Assembly: GCF_011927625.1 (NCBI RefSeq)
Contig: NZ_JAATIZ010000002.1
Location: 1-64,000, forward strand
DNA: 64,000 nt
Reading direction: 5' to 3'
DNA from: Paenalcaligenes hominis
GTDB taxonomy: Bacteria; Pseudomonadota; Gammaproteobacteria; Burkholderiales; Burkholderiaceae_B
Shown here piece by piece: positions 45,569 through 54,236 of this stretch (positions within the stretch are counted from its first letter, which is position 1; each line of letters opens with the position of its first letter). Made by a program: the position numbers and the translations under genes. The notes below the pieces were generated by a model. It saw nothing but the letters and a program-made list of their open reading frames with translations. It was not told the DNA's origin and ran no database searches.

Positions 45569-46606
45569 TTACACAGGAATAACTAAAAATGCATCTGCAA
45601 TACTAAAATAGATCAAAACGCCAGTCGCATCACAAATAGAGGTGATTAAAGGCGCACTTGCCGCTGCTGGGTCTAAGTTCAAGCGGTTGAAGAGAAAAGG
45701 CAACAACAGCCCAATAACGCTCCCAACTAAAACAATTAAAACCATAGTCGCCGCCACCACAGCAGCAATTTCTGGCCCACCTCGCCACCAACCAATTGAC
45801 GCCACTGCGGCAGCCATGGTTAAACCTAACAGTAAGGCCACCGTGCATTCTTTGCCTAGCATTTGCAGCCAATCGCGCCGCTTAACTTCTCCGGTTGCAA
45901 GGGCTCGTACCACCAACGTGGCACTTTGCGAGCCAGCATTGCCTCCGCTATCTACTAATAGCGGTAGGAAAAATACGAGTGCCACCATACTGGCAATTAA
46001 GTCCTCAAAATGAGCAATCCCAGCCCCTGAAAACACATTCCCAAAGACCAATAATACTAACCAACCTACACGCATTTTATATAGACGTGAAATGGTTGAG
46101 TCTTTGATTGAGCCCATTAACTTACCCACACCCCCTAGCTTGAGCTGATCTTCCGTGGATTCCTCTTCTGTCACATCTAAGGCCTCGTCGTATGTCACAA
46201 TGCCGACCATACGCTCGTGTCGGTCCAAAACAGGAACAGCGAGTAAGTCATAAGCGGAAATTAGGCGTACCGCTTCAGTTGCCTCATCAAAGATAGAGCA
46301 GCTAACTACCTGAGTCGTCATTAAGGCTTCAATTTTCGTCTCTGGTTGTGCCAGAATCAGATCTCGTAGTGATACTGTGCCTCGTAAACCACCGCGTTCA
46401 TCCAATATATAGGCAAAGTAAATCGTGTCTTTCACAGGTGCATCTAAACGAATCTGATCTAAAGCGTCTTTGACACTAATATCTGCTTTTAACACCATAA
46501 ACGACGCACTCATCACAGCGTCTACCCGTTGCGTGGGGTACGTTGCTACGGGTGTGGTCTGAGTATGGCGGCGAGCGCATCGGTGAAGTAATGATTGAGT
46601 TGTCAT
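45569..46606 (-). CDS. mgtE: MgtE-family magnesium transporter lacking the N domain
   Basis: ATG 46606 follows AAGGAG by 8-9 bases. The 345-residue protein has a CBS pair (about residues 28-155) and five membrane helices with the conserved LPLLVDSGGNAGSQSATLVVRALA stretch (pore region) and the DPAAASAPLITSICDATGVLIYF motif. Full MgtE proteins of about 450 residues have an extra superhelical N domain that gates the channel; it is absent here and not encoded upstream. It probably imports Mg2+. A 370-base leader with several hairpins precedes it. Confidence 0.9.
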   Translation of the reverse strand: MTTQSLLHRCARRHTQTTPVATYPTQRVDAVMSASFMVLKADISVKDALDQIRLDAPVKDTIYFAYILDERGGLRGTVSLRDLILAQPETKIEALMTTQVVSCSIFDEATEAVRLISAYDLLAVPVLDRHERMVGIVTYDEALDVTEEESTEDQLKLGGVGKLMGSIKDSTISRLYKMRVGWLVLLVFGNVFSGAGIAHFEDLIASMVALVFFLPLLVDSGGNAGSQSATLVVRALATGEVKRRDWLQMLGKECTVALLLGLTMAAAVASIGWWRGGPEIAAVVAATMVLIVLVGSVIGLLLPFLFNRLNLDPAAASAPLITSICDATGVLIYFSIADAFLVIPV

Positions 46607-47282
46607 CGTATTATCTCCTTGTAATGAATGCGGGCATCACGCTGAGCTGGCAAACTGGATAAACCCAGGCCAAAGGAAGAGTTAGAGAGGCAATAGTGAC
46701 GCCGAGCTAGTACCACGATCGATGCGTAAAGTATCGATGGTTGTATGCGTTCAGAGGATAAATAGAGACATCGTGGTACGAAGTAGAAATCGCAAACCAC
46801 AAAAGATGGGAAAATAAAAAAACCATACTGCTCTCTACAGCGTTAGGGCGCCGACTGAGCTTATGGTGTAGAACCAAGAATCGTGGGCGCTAGAAACGCT
46901 TGCATCCGCTGTGTGCCAGCGTCTTAATTTGAATAAATGTGGCGGTAAACCGCCTCGAATCTGGGTCCATAATCAACCTTATATCAGTGGATTCATTAAC
47001 TAAACCTGCGCACACTATTTAATGTTGTGCTTTACGGTTTAGACCATAATTATGGCATTGCACAGGCCTTATGCCTAGTATCTGTTAGCGTGCTATTTCT
47101 ATACGCGAGTATATCGCTGTCTTGCATGACCACCCTAGTGGTGGATCGGTTTCTGGCTTAGCCGATGCAATGAGTCCGCATTTTAGCCATGGTTACCTAG
47201 TAGAAGAAACCGATCATTGGCTACAATAGCACCTTGAATTCAACTGTACTGAGCCCGTATCGGCTCATAAGCAACGAGATCT
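46607..47282. other. 676-base intergenic region between mgtE and mutS
   Basis: No coding frame of note was seen. The mgtE-proximal part is rich in inverted repeats, described separately. The part near mutS (about 47000-47282) includes a GC-poor stretch suitable for promoters. It shows nothing else I could identify. Confidence 0.6.
46698..46954 (-). promoter_or_regulatory. Structured 5' leader of mgtE, possible cis-regulatory RNA
   Basis: Read as mgtE mRNA, it contains in order: GGCGG/CCGCC (46941-46954); a CGCTG/CAGCG hairpin (about 46901-46920); and a longer arm, GCGTT..GCGCC with GGCGC..AACGC (about 46841-46900). A seven-U run follows near 46816, and then a distant perfect 10-bp pairing, 46770-46779 with 46710-46719 (GTACCACGAT). 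The last arm encloses a competing ATCGAT/ATCGAT pair. It does not match the M-box core that I know. Magnesium sensing is an inference from the gene. Confidence 0.5.
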
Positions 47283-49904
47283 ATGACCCATACTGATTAC
47301 TCTCACCACACCCCCATGATGCGCCAGTATTTACAGCTTAAAGCGCAAGCCAAGTCGTACTTACTGTTTTACCGAATGGGGGATTTTTACGAGTTATTTT
47401 ATGAAGATGCAGAAAAAGGGGCTCGCTTGCTTAATCTCACTCTCACTAAGCGAGGCAGCTCGAATGGTGAACCGATTCCTATGGCAGGGGTGCCTTTTCA
47501 TTCACTCGAAGGCTACCTAGCCCGGTTAGTGGCCTTGGGGGAATCCATTGCCATTTGTGAACAAATTGGTGACCCGGCCACTAGTAAAGGCCCTGTTGAG
47601 CGCCAAATTGTACGTATTGTGACCCCAGGCACATTAACGGATGACGCCTTGTTGCCAGCCAAGTCAGATCGTATTATTGCTGCGATACTGCCTGATACAC
47701 CCAGTGCGCCGCAGGCCATGGGGATTGCATGGATGAACCTGGCTAGCGGCCAGTTTCAAGTGTATGAATGTGAAAGCCGGCTGCTCGACACCCAGCTCAG
47801 CCGTTTGCAGCCGGCTGAGCTATTACATGCAGAGCAACACAGACTGGTTTACCCCGATGCACAAAGCCAAGTCGCTTTGCCCGATTGGCATTTCGCCGCT
47901 GATAATGCCCTGCAAGTGTTACTTGAGCATTTTCAAGTCGATAGCATGGCGGGTTTTGGTTTAGACGAGCTACCTTTAGCGACCTATGCAGCAGGGGCCC
48001 TATTACGATATGTGAAACATACCCAAGCTCAACAGTTAGCGCATATTCAAACCATACATATTGAACAGCTAGGCGAGTTTGTAGTGCTTGATGGTGTGAC
48101 ACGCAAGAACCTTGAACTGACTGAAACCATTAGCGGTGAAGCCAAGCCTAGCTTGTTTAGCACCATTGACCATTGTGCTACGCCTATGGGGGCACGCTTG
48201 TTGCGTCGCTGGTTGCACCAACCGTTGCGCCACAATCCAACTATTTTACAACGTCAACGCATCGTCACTCAGTTCGTACAAAAAGAACAGGACAATGCGC
48301 TTCACTCTCCATTGCGCGCATTACAAAAAAGCTTGCAGCGCTTTCCTGACCTAGAGCGTATTGCCACGCGTATTGCACTGGGCACCGTACGTCCTCGCGA
48401 ATTAGCCAGTTTACGCGATGCCCTCCAACTGCTCCCCAATGTGCAAAACACATTAGTGGCAACGAACCAAAACAGTCATGCTTTAGATAACTGGCTCCAG
48501 ACTATCCAAGGCTTATCGCCTGATCTCTTACACTTACTTCAGCAAGCGGTAGCCAACGAGCCCGCACTATTAATTCGCGACGGCGGTGTCATTGCAGATG
48601 GATTTGATGCCGAGCTAGATGAATTGCGGTCGTTAGCTAACGATAGCGGTGACTTCTTACTCAAGCTCGAAGCCCGTGAACGTGAGCGCACTGGGATCAG
48701 CACCTTAAAAGTGGAATACAATCGCGTCCATGGTTTTTTTATTGAGGTAAGTCGCGCCCAAGCGGATAACGTGCCTACTGAATACCGCCGTCGCCAAACA
48801 CTGAAAAACGCAGAGCGTTTTATTACACCCGAACTCAAAGAATGGGAAGACAAAGTTCTATCAGCCAAAGAGCGTAGTCTAAACCGTGAGAAAATTCTTT
48901 TTGACACACTATTAGCCGATTTAGCCTTATACGCGGCCTCTTTATCTGCAGTGGCTGCCGCCTTGGCTGAAATTGATACCCTAGCTAGCTTTGCTCGTCA
49001 TGCATTAGACAATAATTGGGTGGCTCCGGTATTAAGTGAACAGGCTGAGATTCACATTCAATCCGGACGGCATCCCGTTGTTGAGCACACTATCGAGCAA
49101 TTTACCGCTAATAGCTGTGAACTTGATTTGTCGCAGCGGCTGTTAATGATTACCGGTCCCAATATGGGCGGTAAGTCAACCTATATGCGTCAAACAGCCC
49201 TGATCGCTTTGTTAGCGCGTACGGGAAGTTATGTACCTGCTGAAGCCGCTACGGTTGGGCCATTAGACAGGATATTTACACGTATTGGCGCAGCAGACGA
49301 CTTAGCTGGCGGTCGCTCTACTTTTATGATGGAAATGACAGAAGCTGCCGCTATCTTAGCAGGAGCCACGGCAAACAGTTTGGTGTTAATGGATGAAATC
49401 GGACGCGGCACGTCGACCTATGACGGGTTGTCTTTGGCGTGGGCCATTGCCCTGCGCTTGCTACAACATAACCGTTGTTTGACCCTATTTGCTACCCATT
49501 ATTTTGAGTTAACTCGTTTAGCAGACGAGCAAACCGGAGCAGCCAATGTGCACTTAGCCGCTGCAGAAACCAAAGAAGGGATTGCGTTTTTGCATGAGGT
49601 GCGCCCAGGCCCTGCTAGTCGTAGCTATGGCATCCAAGTGGCGCAGCGTGCAGGGATTCCTGCTTCGGTCATTCAAAATGCCACCGCAGAACTCGCACGG
49701 TTGGAACAACTGCATGCCCCAGCGCCCCAGTTAAATTTATTTAACACTGGCTCGACTACAGCTCCCACTTTAAGCCCAGCACAAGCATTAGCGCTTGACC
49801 TACAACAGCAACTGGACCAAGTGAAACTGGATGAACTAAGCCCACGTGCAGCCTTAGATTTACTTTATCAATGGCAAACGCTCTACCTAAAGCCAGAAAG
49901 CTAA
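47283..49904 (+). CDS. mutS: DNA mismatch repair protein MutS
   Basis: This 873-residue protein starts with the mismatch-reading domain: [11 protein letters not shown] and [14 protein letters not shown] with the Phe-x-Glu motif of the conserved GDFYELF. The clamp region is [12 protein letters not shown]. The ATPase has [15 protein letters not shown] (Walker A), [16 protein letters not shown] (Walker B) and the FATHYFELT switch. The dimerising C-terminus is present. It binds mismatches and recruits MutL. It is full length and intact, so a mutator phenotype is not expected from this gene. Confidence 0.97.
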   Translation: MTHTDYSHHTPMMRQYLQLKAQAKSYLLFYRMGDFYELFYEDAEKGARLLNLTLTKRGSSNGEPIPMAGVPFHSLEGYLARLVALGESIAICEQIGDPATSKGPVERQIVRIVTPGTLTDDALLPAKSDRIIAAILPDTPSAPQAMGIAWMNLASGQFQVYECESRLLDTQLSRLQPAELLHAEQHRLVYPDAQSQVALPDWHFAADNALQVLLEHFQVDSMAGFGLDELPLATYAAGALLRYVKHTQAQQLAHIQTIHIEQLGEFVVLDGVTRKNLELTETISGEAKPSLFSTIDHCATPMGARLLRRWLHQPLRHNPTILQRQRIVTQFVQKEQDNALHSPLRALQKSLQRFPDLERIATRIALGTVRPRELASLRDALQLLPNVQNTLVATNQNSHALDNWLQTIQGLSPDLLHLLQQAVANEPALLIRDGGVIADGFDAELDELRSLANDSGDFLLKLEARERERTGISTLKVEYNRVHGFFIEVSRAQADNVPTEYRRRQTLKNAERFITPELKEWEDKVLSAKERSLNREKILFDTLLADLALYAASLSAVAAALAEIDTLASFARHALDNNWVAPVLSEQAEIHIQSGRHPVVEHTIEQFTANSCELDLSQRLLMITGPNMGGKSTYMRQTALIALLARTGSYVPAEAATVGPLDRIFTRIGAADDLAGGRSTFMMEMTEAAAILAGATANSLVLMDEIGRGTSTYDGLSLAWAIALRLLQHNRCLTLFATHYFELTRLADEQTGAANVHLAAAETKEGIAFLHEVRPGPASRSYGIQVAQRAGIPASVIQNATAELARLEQLHAPAPQLNLFNTGSTTAPTLSPAQALALDLQQQLDQVKLDELSPRAALDLLYQWQTLYLKPES

Positions 49905-50038
49905 ACTAACAAAGCAGCCAAAGCTAAAGGCAAGACAAAAATGGCGGTGGCACTGAGCCCAATGTGCCACCAAGTGGGTTCAAAACGATACGTTTTTTGT
50001 GGTGCCAATGGAGAAACAGTGAAGCGATCTGATGACAT
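49901..50038 (-). CDS. Small single-span membrane protein downstream of a Fur-box-like site
   Basis: ATG 50038 ([13 protein letters not shown]) has GGAG 6 bases upstream; the frame before it is non-coding. The 45-residue product ends in one hydrophobic helix, [19 protein letters not shown]. The gene converges on mutS and overlaps its stop. A sequence close to the Fur consensus lies 20-40 bases upstream (50059-50077). I do not recognise the family. The good ribosome site and the regulatory motif favour a real gene. Confidence 0.5.
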   Translation of the reverse strand: MSSDRFTVSPLAPQKTYRFEPTWWHIGLSATAIFVLPLALAALLV

Positions 50039-50058
50039 GGTAAACTCCAACATCACTA

Positions 50059-50077
50059 AATGAGAATCATTATTATT
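50059..50077 (-). promoter_or_regulatory. Fur-box-like site upstream of the 45-residue protein gene
   Basis: On the minus strand the site reads ATAATAATGATTCTCATTT. It preserves the AATGATTCTCATT core common to Fur boxes, which have the consensus GATAATGATAATCATTATC. It lies at promoter distance from the start at 50038. Confidence 0.55.
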
Positions 50078-50101
50078 AACAATAAAAGTGAGTTTGTCTA
50101 T

Positions 50102-50129
50102 AAAAAAAGCCCTGCATACTGCAGGGCTT
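50102..50129 (-). terminator. Bidirectional Rho-independent terminator after bamC
   Basis: AAGCCCTGCA and TGCAGGGCTT form a perfect 10-bp stem with a three-base loop. T-runs are available on both strands, and the minus-strand run of seven Ts follows the dapA-bamC operon. Confidence 0.92.
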
Positions 50130-50147
50130 TTTATTCGTCTATAAGAG

Positions 50148-51284
50148 CTAAGGTGCCATATGACTGGAAAGCACATTAATAATGCGCCCCGCCGTAGCGG
50201 TATTTGACACTTGACCTTGTTCATCCACCACTTGAACTACAGTGCTTGCTGCACCCTGTGCCTGAACGCGGATGCGTAAGCGTTGCGCTTCGGCGGTGTT
50301 ACGAGCACGGAACAAACGCCCAATAATATTAGGCTGCTCGATTTTTTCGCCGCTATCGGCATCGAGATAACGAATGTAGTATTCACCCGCACTACGATCG
50401 CGGTCTTCGACCGAGAACCCAGCTGAATCAATGGCCACGCCGACTCGACGCCAGGCTCGGTCAAAGCCTTCGTTGAGGGTGAGTTGACGGTTGTTAGAGG
50501 TGTCTTGGACTTGAACTAAAGGCTCGGCGGTATCGGCTTCGGCGGCTTTAACTTGAGCCTGAGCCTGCTCTAGGTCAGTACCTAAAAACACCATTAGACG
50601 TGCTAACATCACCGCATTTAAACCTTGGTCTTCTTTGCCATGCACCCATTTAAACGCTGCCCCATCTGTTGTAGGGGTTTCGTACATGTGTTGGTGACTG
50701 ATGTAGACTTCGGTTTTGCCGTCAACACGTTCTAAACGTGTACGGAAACGCTCGCGCTCGCCGCTATCGAATACCTGATCAATAACAGACCCCAATAAAG
50801 AGCGAATCCAGCTATCAGGAATTTTAGAACGATTTTCAGCCCAGTCGGTAGCAATTAAACCAGCACGGGGATCGTCTGATTGAATAGTAAAACCTTGCTC
50901 GTTCCAGAACTCGATAACGCGGGGGTAAATGACCTCGGCGGGCTGATCAACGGTCAACCAACGCAACTCGCCATCCCGCTTTACCTGAATGCCATCAGCA
51001 CTAGGTAAAACCCGTGAGTTTTGGGTTACGGTATTGCTTTCAGCCTGGGATTCAGCGTATTCGCTATAGCTCATGGCGCCACGTGCAGGCGCTTGGAAAC
51101 GAGCATCGCGGTTAGCTTGGGTTAAATCAGGTGGGATGCTGAGGGGATCCCCTGAAACCGTGCTTTTGTAATCAACACTTTCTTGTTTGCCTGTGAACTC
51201 ATCTAAAGCGGAACAACCGCTTAGAAGCACGAGACTTAAACCAGTTACAGCAAACCAAGGCGTTGGTTTTGGGGTGATTTTCAT
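50148..51284 (-). CDS. bamC: Outer membrane assembly lipoprotein BamC
   Basis: The signal peptide of this 378-residue protein ends with the lipobox LLSGCS (Cys at about residue 24), so it is a lipoprotein. It then has the unstructured N-terminal segment with [19 protein letters not shown]. Two helix-grip domains follow (about residues 110-220 and 265-375). BamC is part of the Bam complex that inserts beta-barrels into the outer membrane. Its ATG overlaps the dapA stop by 4 bases, the common dapA-bamC pair of beta- and gammaproteobacteria. Confidence 0.93.
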   Translation of the reverse strand: MKITPKPTPWFAVTGLSLVLLSGCSALDEFTGKQESVDYKSTVSGDPLSIPPDLTQANRDARFQAPARGAMSYSEYAESQAESNTVTQNSRVLPSADGIQVKRDGELRWLTVDQPAEVIYPRVIEFWNEQGFTIQSDDPRAGLIATDWAENRSKIPDSWIRSLLGSVIDQVFDSGERERFRTRLERVDGKTEVYISHQHMYETPTTDGAAFKWVHGKEDQGLNAVMLARLMVFLGTDLEQAQAQVKAAEADTAEPLVQVQDTSNNRQLTLNEGFDRAWRRVGVAIDSAGFSVEDRDRSAGEYYIRYLDADSGEKIEQPNIIGRLFRARNTAEAQRLRIRVQAQGAASTVVQVVDEQGQVSNTATAGRIINVLSSHMAP

Positions 51285-52186
51285 GCGATTAACCCTGCTT
51301 TAATTAGTAATTCACGCAGCCCTGCATGATGCTGCGTTGCTAATGGTGTCATAGGCAAACGATAGCCTAGCTGAATTAAGCCCATTTCTGCTAAAGCCCA
51401 TTTAACAGGAATAGGATTGGCCTCGACGAACAACATTTTATTTAAGTCGGCTAATTGGCCATTAACTTGACGTACGGTAGTGAGATCGCCGTCAAGGGCA
51501 GCTTGGCATAGTTGCTTCATGAGTCGAGGCGCTACGTTAGCGGTAACAGAGATATTGCCTTTGCCACCCAACAGTATTAACGCAGCAGCGGTGGCATCAT
51601 CGCCACTTAACACAACAAACTCGTCTGGTTTGTCGCGCAATAATTGAGCCAAACGACCAATATCACCGGTGGCGTCTTTGACGCCAATAATGTTAGGGAT
51701 TTGGGCTAAGCGTAGAACGGTCTCGTTGGACATATCGGCTACGCTACGACCTGGCACATTATAAAGGAAAGTAGGTAACTCGACCGTTTCCACAATTTTT
51801 TTGAAGTGCTGGTAGAGGCCCTCTTGGGTGGGTTTGTTGTAGTACGGTACCACGGACAAACCTGCTTGAGCGCCGACTTCGTGGGCATGGGTGGCTAATT
51901 CGATGGCTTCAGCCGTTGAGTTGCCCCCTACCCCCGCAATAACAGGAATACGTCCTGCTGCGTGTTCCACAGCAAGTTGAATCAGCTCGGCGTGTTCTGT
52001 CATATCAACGGTAGGGGATTCGCCTGTTGTGCCCACTACCACAAGTGCGTCAGTGCCCTCGGCTACATGCCAATCGATCAGTTTTCGGTAAGCGTCCAAA
52101 TCCAGACTTCCGTCAGGAAGCATAGGCGTGACAAGGGCAACCATGCTGCCTTGAAAAATAGGGGTTGCAGTATCCGAACTAGCCAT
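51281..52186 (-). CDS. dapA: 4-hydroxy-tetrahydrodipicolinate synthase
   Basis: ATG 52186 ([13 protein letters not shown]) follows AGGAGA by about 11 bases, and the longer frame from 52234 is not used; the length is 301 residues. Signatures are [20 protein letters not shown], the active-site Tyr in [17 protein letters not shown] and the Schiff-base Lys in [15 protein letters not shown]. It condenses pyruvate and aspartate semialdehyde, the first step dedicated to lysine and diaminopimelate, downstream of the LysC step encoded at 22314. Confidence 0.96.
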   Translation of the reverse strand: MASSDTATPIFQGSMVALVTPMLPDGSLDLDAYRKLIDWHVAEGTDALVVVGTTGESPTVDMTEHAELIQLAVEHAAGRIPVIAGVGGNSTAEAIELATHAHEVGAQAGLSVVPYYNKPTQEGLYQHFKKIVETVELPTFLYNVPGRSVADMSNETVLRLAQIPNIIGVKDATGDIGRLAQLLRDKPDEFVVLSGDDATAAALILLGGKGNISVTANVAPRLMKQLCQAALDGDLTTVRQVNGQLADLNKMLFVEANPIPVKWALAEMGLIQLGYRLPMTPLATQHHAGLRELLIKAGLIA

Positions 52187-52273
52187 AATAGAAAAAGTCT
52201 CCTGGATAAGACGAGCTAAAGCCAAAAATAACAAACAAAGTATCTTCTAAGTTTACCGGATTCACGCCAAAAC

Positions 52274-52924
52274 TCATAAGAACAAACGAATAATGGTCTG
52301 CCCAAATAGTAAAAAAGGTTGCAAAATGACCCAGAGCACCCCAGTAAACATCAATACAATGAGTATCAACATGCCATATGGCTCGAGACGCGCATAGTGA
52401 TTGGCATAGGTTTGAGGCAATAAACTATATACAATACGCCCGCCATCTAATGGGGGCAAAGGCACTAAATTTAACGCCATCAAGACCAAATTAACCTGAA
52501 CCCCTGCAATGGCCATACGTGCCCAAAAATCGCTAGGATCTAGTCCCAATGAAACCTGAATGCGTAATGCAATAGCCCACAGAATCCCCATGAACAAATT
52601 CGAAGCGGGCCCGGCTAATGCGACCCATAAAATATGTTTTTTGGGGTTGCGTAAACGGGCCCAATTGACTGGAACTGGTTTAGCCCAACCAAATAACAAG
52701 CCCGCCCCGCCCAATAGTTTGGTGGAAATAAGTAAAAACAGAGGAACCACAATAGTTCCAATGGGGTCAATATGACGCGTTGGGTTCAGGCTGATACGCC
52801 CTGCCTCGTGGGCAGTTGGATCGCCAAAATAACGGGCCACATAACCATGTGCAGCCTCGTGCAAGGTAATACCAAATAAGACGGGTATGGCATATACCGC
52901 AATCGTCTGTATTAAACTTTCCAT
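52274..52924 (-). CDS. Site-2 protease family (M50) membrane metalloprotease
   Basis: This 216-residue protein has six hydrophobic segments. The zinc motif is in GITLHEAAHGYVARYFGD (HEAAH, residues about 21-25). The third ligand is in LNLVPLPPLDGGRIV. These short rhomboid-like S2P relatives lack PDZ domains and have unknown substrates in most bacteria. The gene lies between the dapA promoter and the TsaC-like gene, all on the minus strand, with a 63-base gap to the latter. Confidence 0.91.
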   Translation of the reverse strand: MESLIQTIAVYAIPVLFGITLHEAAHGYVARYFGDPTAHEAGRISLNPTRHIDPIGTIVVPLFLLISTKLLGGAGLLFGWAKPVPVNWARLRNPKKHILWVALAGPASNLFMGILWAIALRIQVSLGLDPSDFWARMAIAGVQVNLVLMALNLVPLPPLDGGRIVYSLLPQTYANHYARLEPYGMLILIVLMFTGVLWVILQPFLLFGQTIIRLFL

Positions 52925-52987
52925 AACGCGTCGATTTCCTATGACCCCTAGCCCAATAGACTAGAGCTTAAATGAATAGTCTGCAGT

Positions 52988-53614
52988 TTACTCTAAGCCG
53001 AGTTTCTGTGGGTCACCTAAACCACGACGCAGCACTTCAGGCTGACCGCTTGTTAAATCAATCACAGTAGTGAAATCGGCAGGGCAAGGTCCCCCATCAA
53101 TCACTGCCTCTAAGTCGTATTTATAGCGCTCTGCAATCTCTTCTGCCTCGTTTAGCGCTTCGGTTTCCCCTTCAGGTATGAGGGTAGTAGAAAGTAATGG
53201 CGACCCCACTTGCTCGATCAGACTTAATAGCACCGTGTTTTGGGGCACCCGAATCCCAATAGTTTTACGTGAGGGATGCGATACCCGACGAGGTACCTCT
53301 TTGGTGGCTTCGAGAATAAACGTCCACGGCCCTGGTGTTGCTAATTTAAGTAAACGGTATTGACTGTTATCTACCCGAGCAAACGTACTGATCTCTGCTA
53401 AGTCACGGCACAATAAGGTTAAGTTATGCCTTTCATCTAAACCACGTAAACGACGTAAGGCTTCAGCAGCCGAGCGGTCATCTAACCGCGCTACTACCGC
53501 GTAACTTGAGTCTGTCGGTACAGCAACTAATCCCCCTTTGGCTAGTATATCAGCGGCTTGTGCTAGTAAACGTGGCTGTGGATTCTGTGGGTGTACTTCA
53601 AAAAGTTGAGCCAT
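52988..53614 (-). CDS. yciO: YrdC/YciO/Sua5-family protein, probable L-threonylcarbamoyladenylate synthase-like
   Basis: This 208-residue protein has the YrdC fold: GLVAVPTDSSYAVVARLDD, LRGLDERHNLTLLCRDLAE, the GPWTFILEATKEVPR loop and KTIGIRVPQN. The lone-domain form and details such as PTDSSYAV resemble the YciO branch more than TsaC proper. YrdC enzymes make threonylcarbamoyl-AMP for the t6A tRNA modification, while the role of YciO is less settled. Its leader carries a motif shared with the mgtE leader. The ATG at 53614 has GAGGAAAG upstream. Confidence 0.85.
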   Translation of the reverse strand: MAQLFEVHPQNPQPRLLAQAADILAKGGLVAVPTDSSYAVVARLDDRSAAEALRRLRGLDERHNLTLLCRDLAEISTFARVDNSQYRLLKLATPGPWTFILEATKEVPRRVSHPSRKTIGIRVPQNTVLLSLIEQVGSPLLSTTLIPEGETEALNEAEEIAERYKYDLEAVIDGGPCPADFTTVIDLTSGQPEVLRRGLGDPQKLGLE

Positions 53615-53632
53615 AGTCTTTCCTCTTTTTGG

Positions 53633-53704
53633 TTCAATAAAAATAACCTATTGCAGATAGGCACTGGCTGGTAGGGCCGTGCTAGAGACGCCGAGTCAGT
53701 ACCG
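53633..53704 (-). promoter_or_regulatory. Leader of the YciO/TsaC-like gene with two hairpins and the mgtE-leader motif
   Basis: GACGCCGAGTCAGTACC (53687-53703, plus-strand text) matches GACGCCGAGCTAGTACC at 46698-46714 in 15 of 17 positions. In the transcript it is followed by a GCAC-GGC/GCC-GTGC hairpin and then by CCTAT/ATAGG, after which comes a U-rich run shortly before the ribosome site. This could act as an attenuator. Confidence 0.45.
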
Positions 53705-53812
53705 TATCAACCATAAGCTTAGCAAAATTCAAAATGGGTGTACTTTTTTATTTTTTATGTTATAGTTATATTTCTTTGCAGCAAGCGCATCACTTGTGCA
53801 GCTACAAATGAT

Positions 53813-53889
53813 GGTGACCGTAGCTCAGTTGGTAGAGTCCCGGATTGTGATTCCGGTTGTCGCGGGTTCGAGCCCCGTCGGTCACCCCA
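53813..53889 (+). tRNA. tRNA-His(GTG)
   Basis: The 5' GGTGACC pairs with GGTCACC, including the extra G-1 pair typical of tRNA-His. The anticodon in GATTGTGATTC is GTG, the T loop is GGTTCGAGC, and CCA is encoded at 53887-53889. A TATAGT -10-like box lies about 40 bases upstream. A terminator follows after 5 bases. Confidence 0.97.
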
Positions 53890-53894
53890 GATTC

Positions 53895-53931
53895 AAAGCC
53901 CGTATAATTTATAGATTATGCGGGCTTTTTT
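53895..53931 (+). terminator. Rho-independent terminator of tRNA-His
   Basis: AAGCCCGTATAAT pairs with ATTATGCGGGCTT (one G-T wobble) around an 8-9-base loop and is followed by six Ts. Confidence 0.9.
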
Positions 53932-53988
53932 CATGTCTACCCCTTTTGCACGTATAGTAGTGGCTACTTACTGCGCCAACTTTGAACC

Positions 53989-54207
53989 ATGACCACAGCT
54001 TCCTCTTTACCCCCTGCCTGGGATCAAGCGCCAACCGACTTTAATTGGTGTGCCCAAGACGAAAACGGTGACTGGTATTGGTATAGCGTGCCCCCAGAGC
54101 CTAGCATCGGCGGTGGGGTGTGGCGCTCTCATTCACGGCACCAACAATTTGCCTGCGCCGGCACCCCTAACCCAAACTGGTTATACTCGTTACGCACTCG
54201 TCCTTAA
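53989..54207 (+). CDS. Small Trp/Tyr-rich hypothetical protein
   Basis: This 72-residue soluble protein is rich in Trp, Tyr and Pro, with DENGDWYWYSVPPEP in the centre and no membrane segment. The ribosome site is weak. It lies between the tRNA-His terminator and the cardiolipin synthase gene on the same strand. The aromatic-rich text reads as a genuine protein and not as random frame. I do not recognise a family, and the function is unknown. Confidence 0.5.
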   Translation: MTTASSLPPAWDQAPTDFNWCAQDENGDWYWYSVPPEPSIGGGVWRSHSRHQQFACAGTPNPNWLYSLRTRP

Positions 54208-54236
54208 TCGATTAACACAAGGAATTTTCGATCTAT

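Noticed and set aside
46607-46980. M-box (ykoK) magnesium riboswitch ahead of mgtE
   Set aside because: The conserved M-box core could not be recognised; only unassigned hairpins are supported.
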